A stretch of DNA of 64,000 nucleotides, from contig NZ_JACIEP010000003.1 of NCBI RefSeq assembly GCF_014196915.1, positions 248,001 through 312,000 of the forward strand. Direction: 5' to 3'. Source of the stretch: Dysgonomonas hofstadii (GTDB taxonomy: Bacteria > Bacteroidota > Bacteroidia > Bacteroidales > Dysgonomonadaceae). The translations under genes were made by a program, and so were the position numbers. Below, one piece after another: positions 55,332 through 63,074 of the stretch. A model generated the notes under the pieces. It saw nothing but the letters and a program-made list of their open reading frames with translations, had not been told where the DNA came from and made no database searches. Every line of letters begins with the position of its first letter. Position 1 is the stretch's first letter.

Positions 55332-56583
55332 ACAAAAACAACATAACATGAGAAGACCATTAATAATACTATCGGTACTGTGTCTTTTATCCCTATCGGC
55401 TTTCAGCCAGAAGATAAAGATAAAAACGGGTATTGAAGTATTAAAGGAGCAAAAGTTCAAAGCGCTGGAAGGAAAACGTGTGGGATTGATTACCAATCCA
55501 ACCGGGGTGGACAACAGCATGAAGTCGACGATCGACATCCTGCACGAAGCCCCTAACGTCCGGCTCGTTGCACTCTTTGCTCCCGAACATGGTGTCAGGG
55601 GTGACGCCCATGCAGGAGACCATGTAGAAAATGTAACCGACCCTAAGACAGGGCTTCCTGTCTACTCTCTTCACGGAAAAACCCGTAGACCGACTCCTGA
55701 AATGCTCAAGGATATTGATGCCCTTGTGTATGACATTCAGGATATTGGCTGCCGCTCGTTTACTTACATCAGTACGATGGGGCTGGCCATGCAGGCTGCA
55801 GCCGAGAACAATATCGAATTTATTGTTCTCGACAGGCCGAATCCTTTAGGAGGATTAAAGGTCGAAGGTGGTTTAGTTGACGATAATTTTATTTCCTTTG
55901 TAAGCCAATTCAAAATACCGTATGTATACGGATTGACCTGCGGGGAATTAGCCTTGCTACTCAACGGTGAAAACATGCTGGACAAACAGTGTAAACTTCA
56001 GGTAGTGAAAATGAAAGGATGGAAACGCAAAATGATTTATGAGCAAACAGGACTGCAATGGATTCCGTCTTCCCCTCATATTCCACAACCGGTTTCAGCT
56101 GTGTTCTATCCCGTATCGGGTATATTGGGTGAACTGGGATATATGTCTATCGGTGTAGGCTACACGATTCCTTTCCAGATGTTCGCTGCCGAATGGGTGA
56201 AAGCAGAAGATCTGGCCGGAAATCTTAACAGATTGCGCCTGCCCGGACTATATTTCAGACCGATGTACCTGAAACCGTTCTACTCAGTAGGACAAGGGAA
56301 ACAGCTCGAAGGCGTACAGGTTCACATTATGGATTACGAAAAGGCCCACTTATCCGAGATTCAATTCTATGTGATGCAGGAAGTCGCAAACCTGTATCCG
56401 GATAAGGCCATATTCAATAATGCGAACGACAAACGTTTCAGAATGTTCGATCAGGTTTCGGGTAGCGATTTTGTAAGGCTTGAGTTTGCAAAAAACAATA
56501 AATTTGACGATATTCGAGAATTTTGGTATAAACACACAGAACCTTTTAAGAAAGTATCGAAAAAATACTATCTCTACAAATAA
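55324..56583 (+). CDS. namZ: Exo-beta-N-acetylmuramidase NamZ (DUF1343, GH171), copy 2
   Basis: This is the second secreted GH171-type muramidase, 419 aa from 55324 (8-bp overlap with ampG) or 411 aa from the ATG at 55348; both give a signal peptide ending LSLSAFSQ. The motifs match copy 1: LFAPEHGVRGDAHAGDHV (Glu88 likely catalytic), YDIQDIGCRSFTYIS, LDRPNPLGG, YGLTCGELALLLNGE, PSSPHIPQPVSAVFYP and GELGYMSIGVGYTIPFQMF. The last block is not obvious in copy 1. It sits between the muropeptide transporter and the DUF5009 membrane protein. It should free MurNAc from disaccharides in the periplasm, feeding the kinase and MurQ encoded downstream. Confidence 0.92.
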   Translation: MNKQKQHNMRRPLIILSVLCLLSLSAFSQKIKIKTGIEVLKEQKFKALEGKRVGLITNPTGVDNSMKSTIDILHEAPNVRLVALFAPEHGVRGDAHAGDHVENVTDPKTGLPVYSLHGKTRRPTPEMLKDIDALVYDIQDIGCRSFTYISTMGLAMQAAAENNIEFIVLDRPNPLGGLKVEGGLVDDNFISFVSQFKIPYVYGLTCGELALLLNGENMLDKQCKLQVVKMKGWKRKMIYEQTGLQWIPSSPHIPQPVSAVFYPVSGILGELGYMSIGVGYTIPFQMFAAEWVKAEDLAGNLNRLRLPGLYFRPMYLKPFYSVGQGKQLEGVQVHIMDYEKAHLSEIQFYVMQEVANLYPDKAIFNNANDKRFRMFDQVSGSDFVRLEFAKNNKFDDIREFWYKHTEPFKKVSKKYYLYK

Positions 56584-56602
56584 AACCTGAAAAGTTGGCA
56601 TT

Positions 56603-57772
56603 ATGGAAAAGAAACCAAGCAGCAGACTTTTGTCTCTTGATGTACTGAGAGGTATAACTATAGCAGGAATGATCATGGTAAATAATCCGGGATCGTGGAG
56701 TACTATATATGCGCCACTAGGGCATGCCCAATGGCACGGACTTACTCCAACCGATCTGGTTTTCCCTTTCTTCATGTTCATTATGGGAATATCAACATTT
56801 ATCTCCTTACGTAAATTCAATTTTGAGTTCAACAAACCCACTTTGTTGAAGATACTAAAGAGAACTGTTGTTATTTTCCTCATCGGACTAGGATTGGGAT
56901 GGCTATCACTATCTTTCCGCACATACCATCAGTTGTCAGGCGAAGAACTTGGATTCTTTGAACGCTTTTTCAGAGCCATTACAAACTTTGAGCATATCCG
57001 GATACTAGGCGTCATGCAACGGCTGGCTATTACTTATGGGGCTACGGCACTTATAGCCATACTGGTTAAGCATAGATATATACCATATATCATTGTAACC
57101 GCCCTTATCGGATATTTTCTGCTCTTACTGTTTGGAAACGGTTTCGAATTCAGCGAAAATAACATAATATCCATATTGGACAAAGCCATACTGGGAGCAA
57201 ACCATATGTATGTGGATAGTGGCGTAATACTCGACCCTGAGGGACTTTTAAGTACCATTCCGGCTATTTGCCATGTACTTATCGGATTCTGTTGCGGCGA
57301 GCTGTTATTGTCCACCAAAGACAATTATGAACGTATCACACGACTATTTATTACAGGGGCGATACTTACATTCCTTGGCTTTTTGTTGAGTTATGGTTGC
57401 CCTATTAATAAAAAGATATGGTCGCCTACGTTTGTACTGGCTACATGTGGGCTGGCTTCTACCCTATTGGCTTTATTGATATGGATCATCGACATCAAAG
57501 GTCATAAGAAGTGGAGTGTATTTTTTGAATCATTCGGAGTAAACCCTTTATTTATCTATGTAGCCGCGGGAGTATTCTCTGTGCTTTTAGGTAATATTCT
57601 GTTTACTTACGATGATTCCATTATCAGTTTAAAAGGATTCTTATATAAAATCTGCATACAGCCATATCTGGGCGATTACTTCGGTTCGCTGGTGTTTGCC
57701 CTGCTGTTTGTCGGATTCAACTGGGTGATTGGAAACATATTGTATAAGAAGAAAATCTATATTAAGATATGA
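56603..57772 (+). CDS. DUF5009/HGSNAT-like membrane protein, candidate MurNAc transporter
   Basis: This integral-membrane protein of 389 aa has about ten segments and belongs to the COG4299 group related to heparan-alpha-glucosaminide N-acetyltransferase and NagX. It starts with the family mark LLSLDVLRGITIAGMIMVNN (11-30), then LTPTDLVFPFFMFIMGIS. The last segments are VFALLFVGFNWVIGN. Its stop overlaps the kinase start by 4 bp (ATGA). The gene order (membrane protein, BadF kinase, MurQ) is the same as the murT-murK-murQ set described for Tannerella forsythia, as I recall it, so import of MurNAc is the leading idea. Acetylation of amino sugars across the membrane, as HGSNAT does, is the main alternative. 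Confidence 0.8.
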   Translation: MEKKPSSRLLSLDVLRGITIAGMIMVNNPGSWSTIYAPLGHAQWHGLTPTDLVFPFFMFIMGISTFISLRKFNFEFNKPTLLKILKRTVVIFLIGLGLGWLSLSFRTYHQLSGEELGFFERFFRAITNFEHIRILGVMQRLAITYGATALIAILVKHRYIPYIIVTALIGYFLLLLFGNGFEFSENNIISILDKAILGANHMYVDSGVILDPEGLLSTIPAICHVLIGFCCGELLLSTKDNYERITRLFITGAILTFLGFLLSYGCPINKKIWSPTFVLATCGLASTLLALLIWIIDIKGHKKWSVFFESFGVNPLFIYVAAGVFSVLLGNILFTYDDSIISLKGFLYKICIQPYLGDYFGSLVFALLFVGFNWVIGNILYKKKIYIKI

Positions 57773-58629
57773 TAATATTAGCTGACGGAGGGTCTACAAA
57801 GGTCGACTGGCGTTTTGTAGACGGAGATAAAGAGATTAAGCAGGCTTCGACCAAAGGCGCAAATCCTTTTTTCCGCACCCGCGAAGACATTAGCGAAGAA
57901 ATACGGACTACCATTAAACCTATGCTTAACGGGCATAGAGTGGATTCAGTCCATTTCTTTGGCGCGGGATGTGCTTCTCCCGAGAAAAACCAGATTATAA
58001 TAGACGCCATTACTGACAATATAAAAGCTTCACAGATCGAGGTCGACAGTGACCTCTTAGCTGCGGCCAAAGGTCTATGCGGCTCGAATAAAGGTATAGC
58101 GTGTATTCTGGGTACAGGATCTAATTCCTGTTACTATGACGGAGAAAAAATTGCGGACAATGTATCTCCGCTAGGGTATATTCTGGGAGATGAAGGCAGT
58201 GGTGCTGTCATTGGCAGACTATTTTTAGGAGCTTGCCTAAAGAATCAACTGACAAAAGGTTTAAAAGAAAAATTTCTGCAGGAATTTGATCTTACACCGG
58301 CTCTTATACTCGACAAAGTGTATAAGCAGCCTATGGCAAATCGTTTTCTGGCAAGCCTTTCACCTTTCCTTATCAATAATATTGAAGATAAAACCATTCA
58401 GAATCTCATATACGGCGCATTTAAAGATTTTTTTATGAAAAATGTGATGCAATACGATTATATGAACAATGAAGTGCATTTCACAGGCTCGGTAGCATAT
58501 CATTACCGCGATATTTTAAGGAAAGCAGGAGAAGAATTAAATATAAAAGTTGGAAACATTGTACAATCGCCAATGGAGGGACTCATCAAATATTATGGGA
58601 CGTTATTGGCGGTGACAAAAGATCTGTAG
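57769..58629 (+). CDS. murK: BadF/BcrA-type amino-sugar kinase (paralogue 2), probable MurNAc kinase
   Basis: This 286-aa cytoplasmic kinase starts MIILADGGSTKVDW, where the phosphate loop is residues 5-11. It shares with the paralogue at 22852 the motifs HFFGAGCASPEK, GIACILGTGSNSCYYDGE and GYILGDEGSGAVIG, and has the late VHFTGSVAYHYRDIL. It overlaps the membrane protein gene by 4 bp and precedes murQ by 94 bp. That context points to MurNAc-6-phosphate as product, the substrate of MurQ. The specificity is inferred; members of the family also phosphorylate GlcNAc. The stop codon TAG at 58627-58629 is the first triplet of the following repeat element. Confidence 0.87.
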   Translation: MIILADGGSTKVDWRFVDGDKEIKQASTKGANPFFRTREDISEEIRTTIKPMLNGHRVDSVHFFGAGCASPEKNQIIIDAITDNIKASQIEVDSDLLAAAKGLCGSNKGIACILGTGSNSCYYDGEKIADNVSPLGYILGDEGSGAVIGRLFLGACLKNQLTKGLKEKFLQEFDLTPALILDKVYKQPMANRFLASLSPFLINNIEDKTIQNLIYGAFKDFFMKNVMQYDYMNNEVHFTGSVAYHYRDILRKAGEELNIKVGNIVQSPMEGLIKYYGTLLAVTKDL

Positions 58630-58709
58630 TTAATGGAGTCAAAGTAGTTAAGCCGGTAAAATTAACACCCCTTTAACTACTTTGACTTCCCTGGCTACTT
58701 TAACTACTA
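58627..58709. repeat. GAGTCAA-type long-hairpin repeat, short copy
   Basis: The gap between murK and murQ starts tagttaatggagtcaaagta and ends with actactttgacttccctgg and tactttaactac, partly complementary. It is a truncated member of the family at 47972-48100. Its first triplet, TAG, is the kinase stop codon. Confidence 0.7.
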
Positions 58710-58723
58710 TTAAATAATAAGAA

Positions 58724-59548
58724 ATGACATTTGTTAAAATCACGGAACAATCCTCATTGTATGATAATCTGGAAAATAAATCCGTATTAGAATTACTGAC
58801 CGACATCAACAAAGAGGATCAGAAAGTCGCATTAGCTGTAGAGAAAGCCATACCCCGGATCGAAGAACTTGTATCACAGATAGTTCCCCGAATGCAACAA
58901 GGCGGACGTATCTTTTATATGGGTGCTGGTACAAGCGGACGTCTGGGGGTATTGGACGCATCGGAAATTCCTCCTACATTCGGTATGCCAAACACTCTGG
59001 TTATAGGACTTATAGCAGGAGGTGATACAGCTTTGCGTAATCCTGTTGAAAAGGCCGAAGATAATCTGGAAGCAGGATGGAGAGACCTGCAGGCATACAA
59101 CATAAACGATAAAGATACCGTAATAGGTATTGCAGCTTCGGGCACAACACCTTATGTTATAGGTGCATTGCACGAAGCACGTAAGAACGGGATTCTCACT
59201 GCATCAATTTCCAGTAATCCGGATTCTCCTGTTTCGCAGGAAGCTGATGTTGCCATAGAAATGATTGTAGGTCCCGAATTTGTTACTGGTAGTTCCCGGA
59301 TGAAATCTGGTACAGGGCAAAAAATGATCCTGAACATGATTACCACAACCACAATGATAAAGCTGGGACGTGTTAAAGGTAACAGGATGGTAAATATGCA
59401 ATTATCTAATGCTAAACTTGTGGACAGAGGCACACGTATGGTATCAGAAGAACTTGGACTGGATTATGATCAGGCTAACAGGCTTCTTTTATTGCACGGC
59501 TCTGTAAGAAAGGCTGTTGATGCATATCGTGAAGAAAACAGATATTGA
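58724..59548 (+). CDS. murQ: N-acetylmuramic acid 6-phosphate etherase MurQ
   Basis: This 274-aa cytoplasmic lyase splits the lactyl ether of MurNAc-6-phosphate to GlcNAc-6-phosphate and D-lactate. The SIS domain carries the MurQ signature YMGAGTSGRLGVLDASEIPP (about 66-84); Glu81 and Glu112 (NPVEKAEDNLEAG) align with the two catalytic glutamates of the E. coli enzyme. EFVTGSSRMKSGTGQKM and RMVNMQLSNAKLVDRGTRM follow, both hallmarks of the family. It is slightly shorter than the ~300 residues of E. coli MurQ, lacking the C-terminal helical extension. It is the final catabolic step seen here; no nagA or nagB is present in the window. Confidence 0.96.
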   Translation: MTFVKITEQSSLYDNLENKSVLELLTDINKEDQKVALAVEKAIPRIEELVSQIVPRMQQGGRIFYMGAGTSGRLGVLDASEIPPTFGMPNTLVIGLIAGGDTALRNPVEKAEDNLEAGWRDLQAYNINDKDTVIGIAASGTTPYVIGALHEARKNGILTASISSNPDSPVSQEADVAIEMIVGPEFVTGSSRMKSGTGQKMILNMITTTTMIKLGRVKGNRMVNMQLSNAKLVDRGTRMVSEELGLDYDQANRLLLLHGSVRKAVDAYREENRY

Positions 59549-59614
59549 AATGTTAATTAACTATTAATTATAACTAAACAAGCATTTAAGTACTTTCTTA
59601 ATTGTATTTTTATG

Positions 59615-59622
59615 TATCTTTA
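59615..59622 (+). promoter_or_regulatory. Possible -7 box for the DUF1080 gene
   Basis: TATCTTTA differs at one place from TAnnTTTG and lies 87 bp before the start at 59709, in the 160-bp AT-rich gap after murQ. The DUF1080 gene may therefore have its own promoter. Confidence 0.3.
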
Positions 59623-59708
59623 CTGTATCTATTTACATACTTAATAGTATATAAATGCTCAAAAAGAATAATTTACATAAAACCTAAGTCTAACAAAATT
59701 AATTAATT

Positions 59709-60986
59709 ATGAAATTAACTTTTAAAAATCTGTTTGCATTTTGTGCTATTGCGGCAGTTTCATTTTCGTCATGCAATACAGGAGGGCAACAAAATACCCT
59801 GACTGAACAGGAGAAAGCTGACGGCTGGCAATTGCTATTCGACGGCCAAACAATGGCCGGCTGGCGCAACTACAACGACACTGTAATGACACAATCGTGG
59901 CATGTTGTCGATGGATGTATCCAGGCTAAAGGCGATGGTGACGACGCCAACGGTTATATCGTTACGGACAAACAATTCGAAAACTTTGAGCTTTACTGGG
60001 AATGGAAACTTTCGAAAGGAGGTAACAGCGGTATGCTATACCATGTAGTAGAACGCCCTCAATTTAAAGTACCTTATGTTACAGGTCCTGAGTATCAGTT
60101 GATAGACGAGCCAAATTTCGAAATCGCACTTGAGCCTTGGCAACGCCTGGGCGTAGACTATGCTATGTACCTGCCCGATACGGCAAAAATGAAAGTGAAC
60201 CCTTATGGGGAATGGAATAATTCGAAAATAGTTTTCGACAACGGCCATGTGGAACACTGGCTGAACGGAGAGAAAATACTTGAATTCGAAGCATGGACAG
60301 ACGACTGGTTTGCACGTAAGAACAGCGGCAAATGGGAAAATGCCCCTGAATACGGATTAGCTATGAAAGGCGTTATGTGTCTGCAGGACCATGGCTATCC
60401 TGCATCGTTCCGCAATATAAAAGTGAAAGAACTTCCCCGTAAGACTAAAGAAGTTGACCTGTTCAACGGAACAGATCTTACAGGATGGGATGTTTACGGA
60501 ACAGAGAAATGGTATGTGAAAGACGGTCTACTTGTATGCGAAAGCGGCCCGGACAAACAATACGGCTATCTGGCTACACGTGAATATTACGATGATTTCG
60601 ACCTGACTGTGGAATTCAAGCAGGAAGCAGACGGTAATTCTGGTGTATTTATCCGTTCGTTCATCGAAGAAGGTGTGAAAGTTAATGGCTGGCAGGTAGA
60701 AGTTGCTCCTAAAGGACACGGAACAGGTGGTATCTATGAATCTTATGGTCGTGGATGGATCGCCGAAATCACAAAAGACAAAGAAGAATTCCTTAAAGTG
60801 GGTGACTGGAACACAATGCGCATTCTTGTACAGGGAGATAAAGTAACCACATGGCTTAACGGCAATGAAATGATTTCCCTTGAAGATGAAAAAATCGGTA
60901 AGGGACAAGGCCGTATAGCTCTTCAAATTCACGATGGTGGCGGCATCAAAGTATTGTGGCGCAACCTGAAACTGAAAACTTTATAA
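59709..60986 (+). CDS. DUF1080 (3-keto-disaccharide hydrolase type) double-domain lipoprotein
   Basis: This 425-aa lipoprotein has lipobox FSSC (Cys about 21). Two LamG-like DUF1080 domains follow. The first (about 35-240) has DGWQLLFDGQTMAGWRNY, SKGGNSGMLYHVVE, VEHWLNGEKILEFEAW and PASFRNIKVKEL. The second (about 248-425) has VDLFNGTDLTGWDVYG, EADGNSGVFIRSFIEEG and TWLNGNEMISLEDE, ending WRNLKLKTL. The repeat marks an internal duplication. The family binds or hydrolyses sugars, and some members act on 3-keto glycosides. It follows murQ by 160 bp and may belong to the same salvage unit or simply adjoin it. Confidence 0.9.
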   Translation: MKLTFKNLFAFCAIAAVSFSSCNTGGQQNTLTEQEKADGWQLLFDGQTMAGWRNYNDTVMTQSWHVVDGCIQAKGDGDDANGYIVTDKQFENFELYWEWKLSKGGNSGMLYHVVERPQFKVPYVTGPEYQLIDEPNFEIALEPWQRLGVDYAMYLPDTAKMKVNPYGEWNNSKIVFDNGHVEHWLNGEKILEFEAWTDDWFARKNSGKWENAPEYGLAMKGVMCLQDHGYPASFRNIKVKELPRKTKEVDLFNGTDLTGWDVYGTEKWYVKDGLLVCESGPDKQYGYLATREYYDDFDLTVEFKQEADGNSGVFIRSFIEEGVKVNGWQVEVAPKGHGTGGIYESYGRGWIAEITKDKEEFLKVGDWNTMRILVQGDKVTTWLNGNEMISLEDEKIGKGQGRIALQIHDGGGIKVLWRNLKLKTL

Positions 60987-60987
60987 T

Positions 60988-61053
60988 ATAGTAGTCAAAG
61001 GAGTGAGAGTAGTTAAAGATGTTAAAATCATAATAATGACCACCTTAACTACT
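60988..61053. repeat. GAGTCAA-type long-hairpin repeat, short copy
   Basis: The sequence tagtagtcaaaggagtgaga directly after the DUF1080 stop, followed by gttaaagatg and ending ccaccttaactactaa, is a shortened member of the family at 47972-48100. Confidence 0.6.
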
Positions 61054-61064
61054 AATAAAAATAG

Positions 61065-61098
61065 AAAAGAGAATGGCCATCACGGTTATTCTCTTTTT
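61065..61098. terminator. Terminator between DUF1080 and DUF3472 genes
   Basis: The arms aaaagagaat (61065-61074) and attctctttt (61088-61097) enclose a short loop with ggccatcacgg, followed by T on plus and A-rich sequence upstream. It separates convergent genes and could work in both directions. Confidence 0.75.
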
Positions 61099-61129
61099 AA
61101 TTGTTTTAATCTTAAAACCTATTATTAAC

Positions 61130-62431
61130 TTATTTCGTCGGTAATTTCTTTAAATTAATTTTCGGACGGTCTTTTTCGTTTGCTGTCCGTTCGAAGGTTG
61201 CCCTTAAAATAGTATTTTCATCAAAAAAACCACAGTTTTGTAGGAAGAAACGGTTATCTTCCATCCCACCTTTATAATCCTGCCGCACTCCTGCCCCTGC
61301 CGTAGCATCATAGGTAAACCGGCCTTGTGTCAGCGAAATCCATTTACCTTTCGTGGTTACAGCCCACTGGTTACCGAAATAAACTTTACGGGTAATAAAG
61401 CCCTGATCGGGACTGAAGTTTTCAAGGAAAGAGTGCGCCCCTTTATACCATGTATCGGTTTTTGGACGGAGGAAACTGGCTATCAGTCTCCAGCGGTTTT
61501 CATCCGTGGCAAAAAAATAGGATGTAAATATCGTATTGCCTTTCCCATCGGGACGAATGCGGGTAAGGAATTTGTATGTTACTCCCGCTTTCCACATATA
61601 TTTCAGATAGCTTTGTCCACCTGATCCTTCATTGCCGAATTCACCGATATGAACGTCTTCTCCTCTGGCTAATGTCTTTATCTGGTATTCTTCGGGAATT
61701 TCTTTCGGATTATGGGTTTCATAAGGACTCCATACAGAGAATAAGACTCTACGCTCAGTCTCCTTGTTGACCTGCATACCAAAATAACCGCCACTAAATC
61801 CGTTTGACATGAAGTACGAACCTATTACATCATTCCCTTCAGGGACAGTAACTTCATTGTAGAAATATTCAATATCTGTTTCTTTAGGTAATTCATATTT
61901 CATGTGCACAGAGGGACCACGACGCCCCCAGTAATGAGAGAAGTTACGGACGAAATATACAGGCTCTTTAGCTGAAGTTCCGCTAACGATAACTTCGGAT
62001 ATGCTTCCGAACGATTTGCCGGACTTCTCTAATCCTTGTATGTCTACTCTTACATATCCGGCTTTCTCGATTTTGACTTTCCCTGCCGGAACAACTGACC
62101 ATGTCTCACCTGATATGTTTATTTCATTAGTCATTCCAGCAACAGACACTTTCACTTTTGAGTTGTCCTTAGCTTCGTTCTTTGTCCTTAGAGCAACATT
62201 CAGCTCACCGGGATTAGATAACTTAAACCAAAGGGAAAATACTATTTCTGGTTTATCCCATGCCGTTATACCGTTTTCTCCGATAATATCCGGAATTCGT
62301 TGCCCTGACGTGATGTATGTATTTCCTGTAAGAGGAATACTCACAATATTATCATCTGACAATGCTACTGTTTGTGCTGTCGAACCAAATGAGAGTAAAA
62401 AACAAAAAAATGCGAAAAATAATTGTTTCAT
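61130..62431 (-). CDS. Secreted DUF5077/DUF3472 protein
   Basis: This exported protein of 433 aa has a signal peptide (MKQLFFAFFCFLLSFGSTAQ). The N-terminal ~130 residues form a jelly-roll-like DUF5077 domain with IVFSLWFKLSNPGELNVALR and AGYVRVDIQGLEKSG. The C-terminal DUF3472 domain has NFSHYWGRRGPSVHMKYELP, GSYFMSNGFSGGYFGMQVN, VLFSVWSPYET, VHIGEFGNEGSGGQSYLKY and VYFGNQWAVTTKGKW. Members are often found with carbohydrate-active enzymes and may bind glycans; no catalytic residues are recognised. It has its own promoter and is not in the salvage operon. Confidence 0.85.
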   Translation of the reverse strand: MKQLFFAFFCFLLSFGSTAQTVALSDDNIVSIPLTGNTYITSGQRIPDIIGENGITAWDKPEIVFSLWFKLSNPGELNVALRTKNEAKDNSKVKVSVAGMTNEINISGETWSVVPAGKVKIEKAGYVRVDIQGLEKSGKSFGSISEVIVSGTSAKEPVYFVRNFSHYWGRRGPSVHMKYELPKETDIEYFYNEVTVPEGNDVIGSYFMSNGFSGGYFGMQVNKETERRVLFSVWSPYETHNPKEIPEEYQIKTLARGEDVHIGEFGNEGSGGQSYLKYMWKAGVTYKFLTRIRPDGKGNTIFTSYFFATDENRWRLIASFLRPKTDTWYKGAHSFLENFSPDQGFITRKVYFGNQWAVTTKGKWISLTQGRFTYDATAGAGVRQDYKGGMEDNRFFLQNCGFFDENTILRATFERTANEKDRPKINLKKLPTK

Positions 62432-62468
62432 TTATATTAGAATGTTTAGGATGATCGTTTGAACAAAG

Positions 62469-62476
62469 CAAATGTA
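62469..62476 (-). promoter_or_regulatory. -7 box for the DUF3472 gene
   Basis: CAAATGTA on plus reads TACATTTG on minus, an exact TAnnTTTG, 38 bp before the start at 62431. The upstream gene's terminator ends only two bases away. Confidence 0.5.
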
Positions 62477-62477
62477 T

Positions 62478-62510
62478 AAAAAAAGAGAATGGGTGATTTG
62501 CTCATTCTCT
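62478..62510 (-). terminator. Terminator of the small membrane protein gene
   Basis: On minus the stem agagaatg / cattctct (62503-62510 and 62484-62491) is followed by seven U (A-run 62478-62484). It stands between the small membrane protein gene and the DUF3472 gene. Confidence 0.8.
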
Positions 62511-62544
62511 CTTTCTTTTGTCTTATTTTGTTTTTCGGAAAGTT

Positions 62545-63018
62545 TTATTCTATAATTTCAGCATCTAATATACTCCGTATATCCTCTTTGACTTTCATAC
62601 TTTCGAATTTGAATCCGCCATAAACCATTAAATAAAGAAATATCAACATACCGAATGGAGTCAGATAAATAATATCAAAGCCCCCTGTGATCATTGTTTT
62701 GGTCGAAACTATGGTAGCAAATAGTAGGAAACAAAAACAATATATGGAAAAGATCAGGACAAAACGGTGCAATCTCATTCTTACTCTTACCCTTGTGCCT
62801 GCATTATCCTCTGAAATATAGCCTTCGATTATGGGAGAAAAAGAGTTGCGATAGCTAATTATGCGTTTTATACTAAAGGCTGCATCTTTAGATCCCCTGC
62901 TTACATAATCGTACCGACCATCAGAATTTATTCTGATCAAAGCGTCATCAGCTGATAATATGGTTCTGTAGGTAATATCCTCTATGGGAAGTAGTTTTTT
63001 TATGTTCTTCGTTTTCAT
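62545..63018 (-). CDS. Small membrane protein of unknown function
   Basis: This 157-aa protein is one I do not recognise. The first ~85 residues are soluble and charged (IEDITYRTILSADDALIRIN, GRYDYVSRGSKDAAFSIKRI). Two membrane segments follow (about 85-103, FVLIFSIYCFCFLLFATIV, and 115-134, IIYLTPFGMLIFLYLMVYGG), and a short cytoplasmic tail ends ILDAEIIE. The gene is flanked by its own terminator and by the pheT terminator, so it is a separate unit. The shape resembles small Bacteroidota proteins with a PH-like N-terminus and two helices, but this is not certain. Confidence 0.7.
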   Translation of the reverse strand: MKTKNIKKLLPIEDITYRTILSADDALIRINSDGRYDYVSRGSKDAAFSIKRIISYRNSFSPIIEGYISEDNAGTRVRVRMRLHRFVLIFSIYCFCFLLFATIVSTKTMITGGFDIIYLTPFGMLIFLYLMVYGGFKFESMKVKEDIRSILDAEIIE

Positions 63019-63033
63019 AGTATTATAGAAGAA

Positions 63034-63056
63034 AAGGCTCTTATTTCAAGAGCCTT
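63034..63056 (-). terminator. Terminator of pheT
   Basis: A perfect 9-bp stem (aaggctctt / aagagcctt) with a 5-nt loop is followed on minus by ttcttct. It lies 19 bp after the pheT stop. Confidence 0.85.
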
Positions 63057-63074
63057 CTGTTATATAATTATTTC

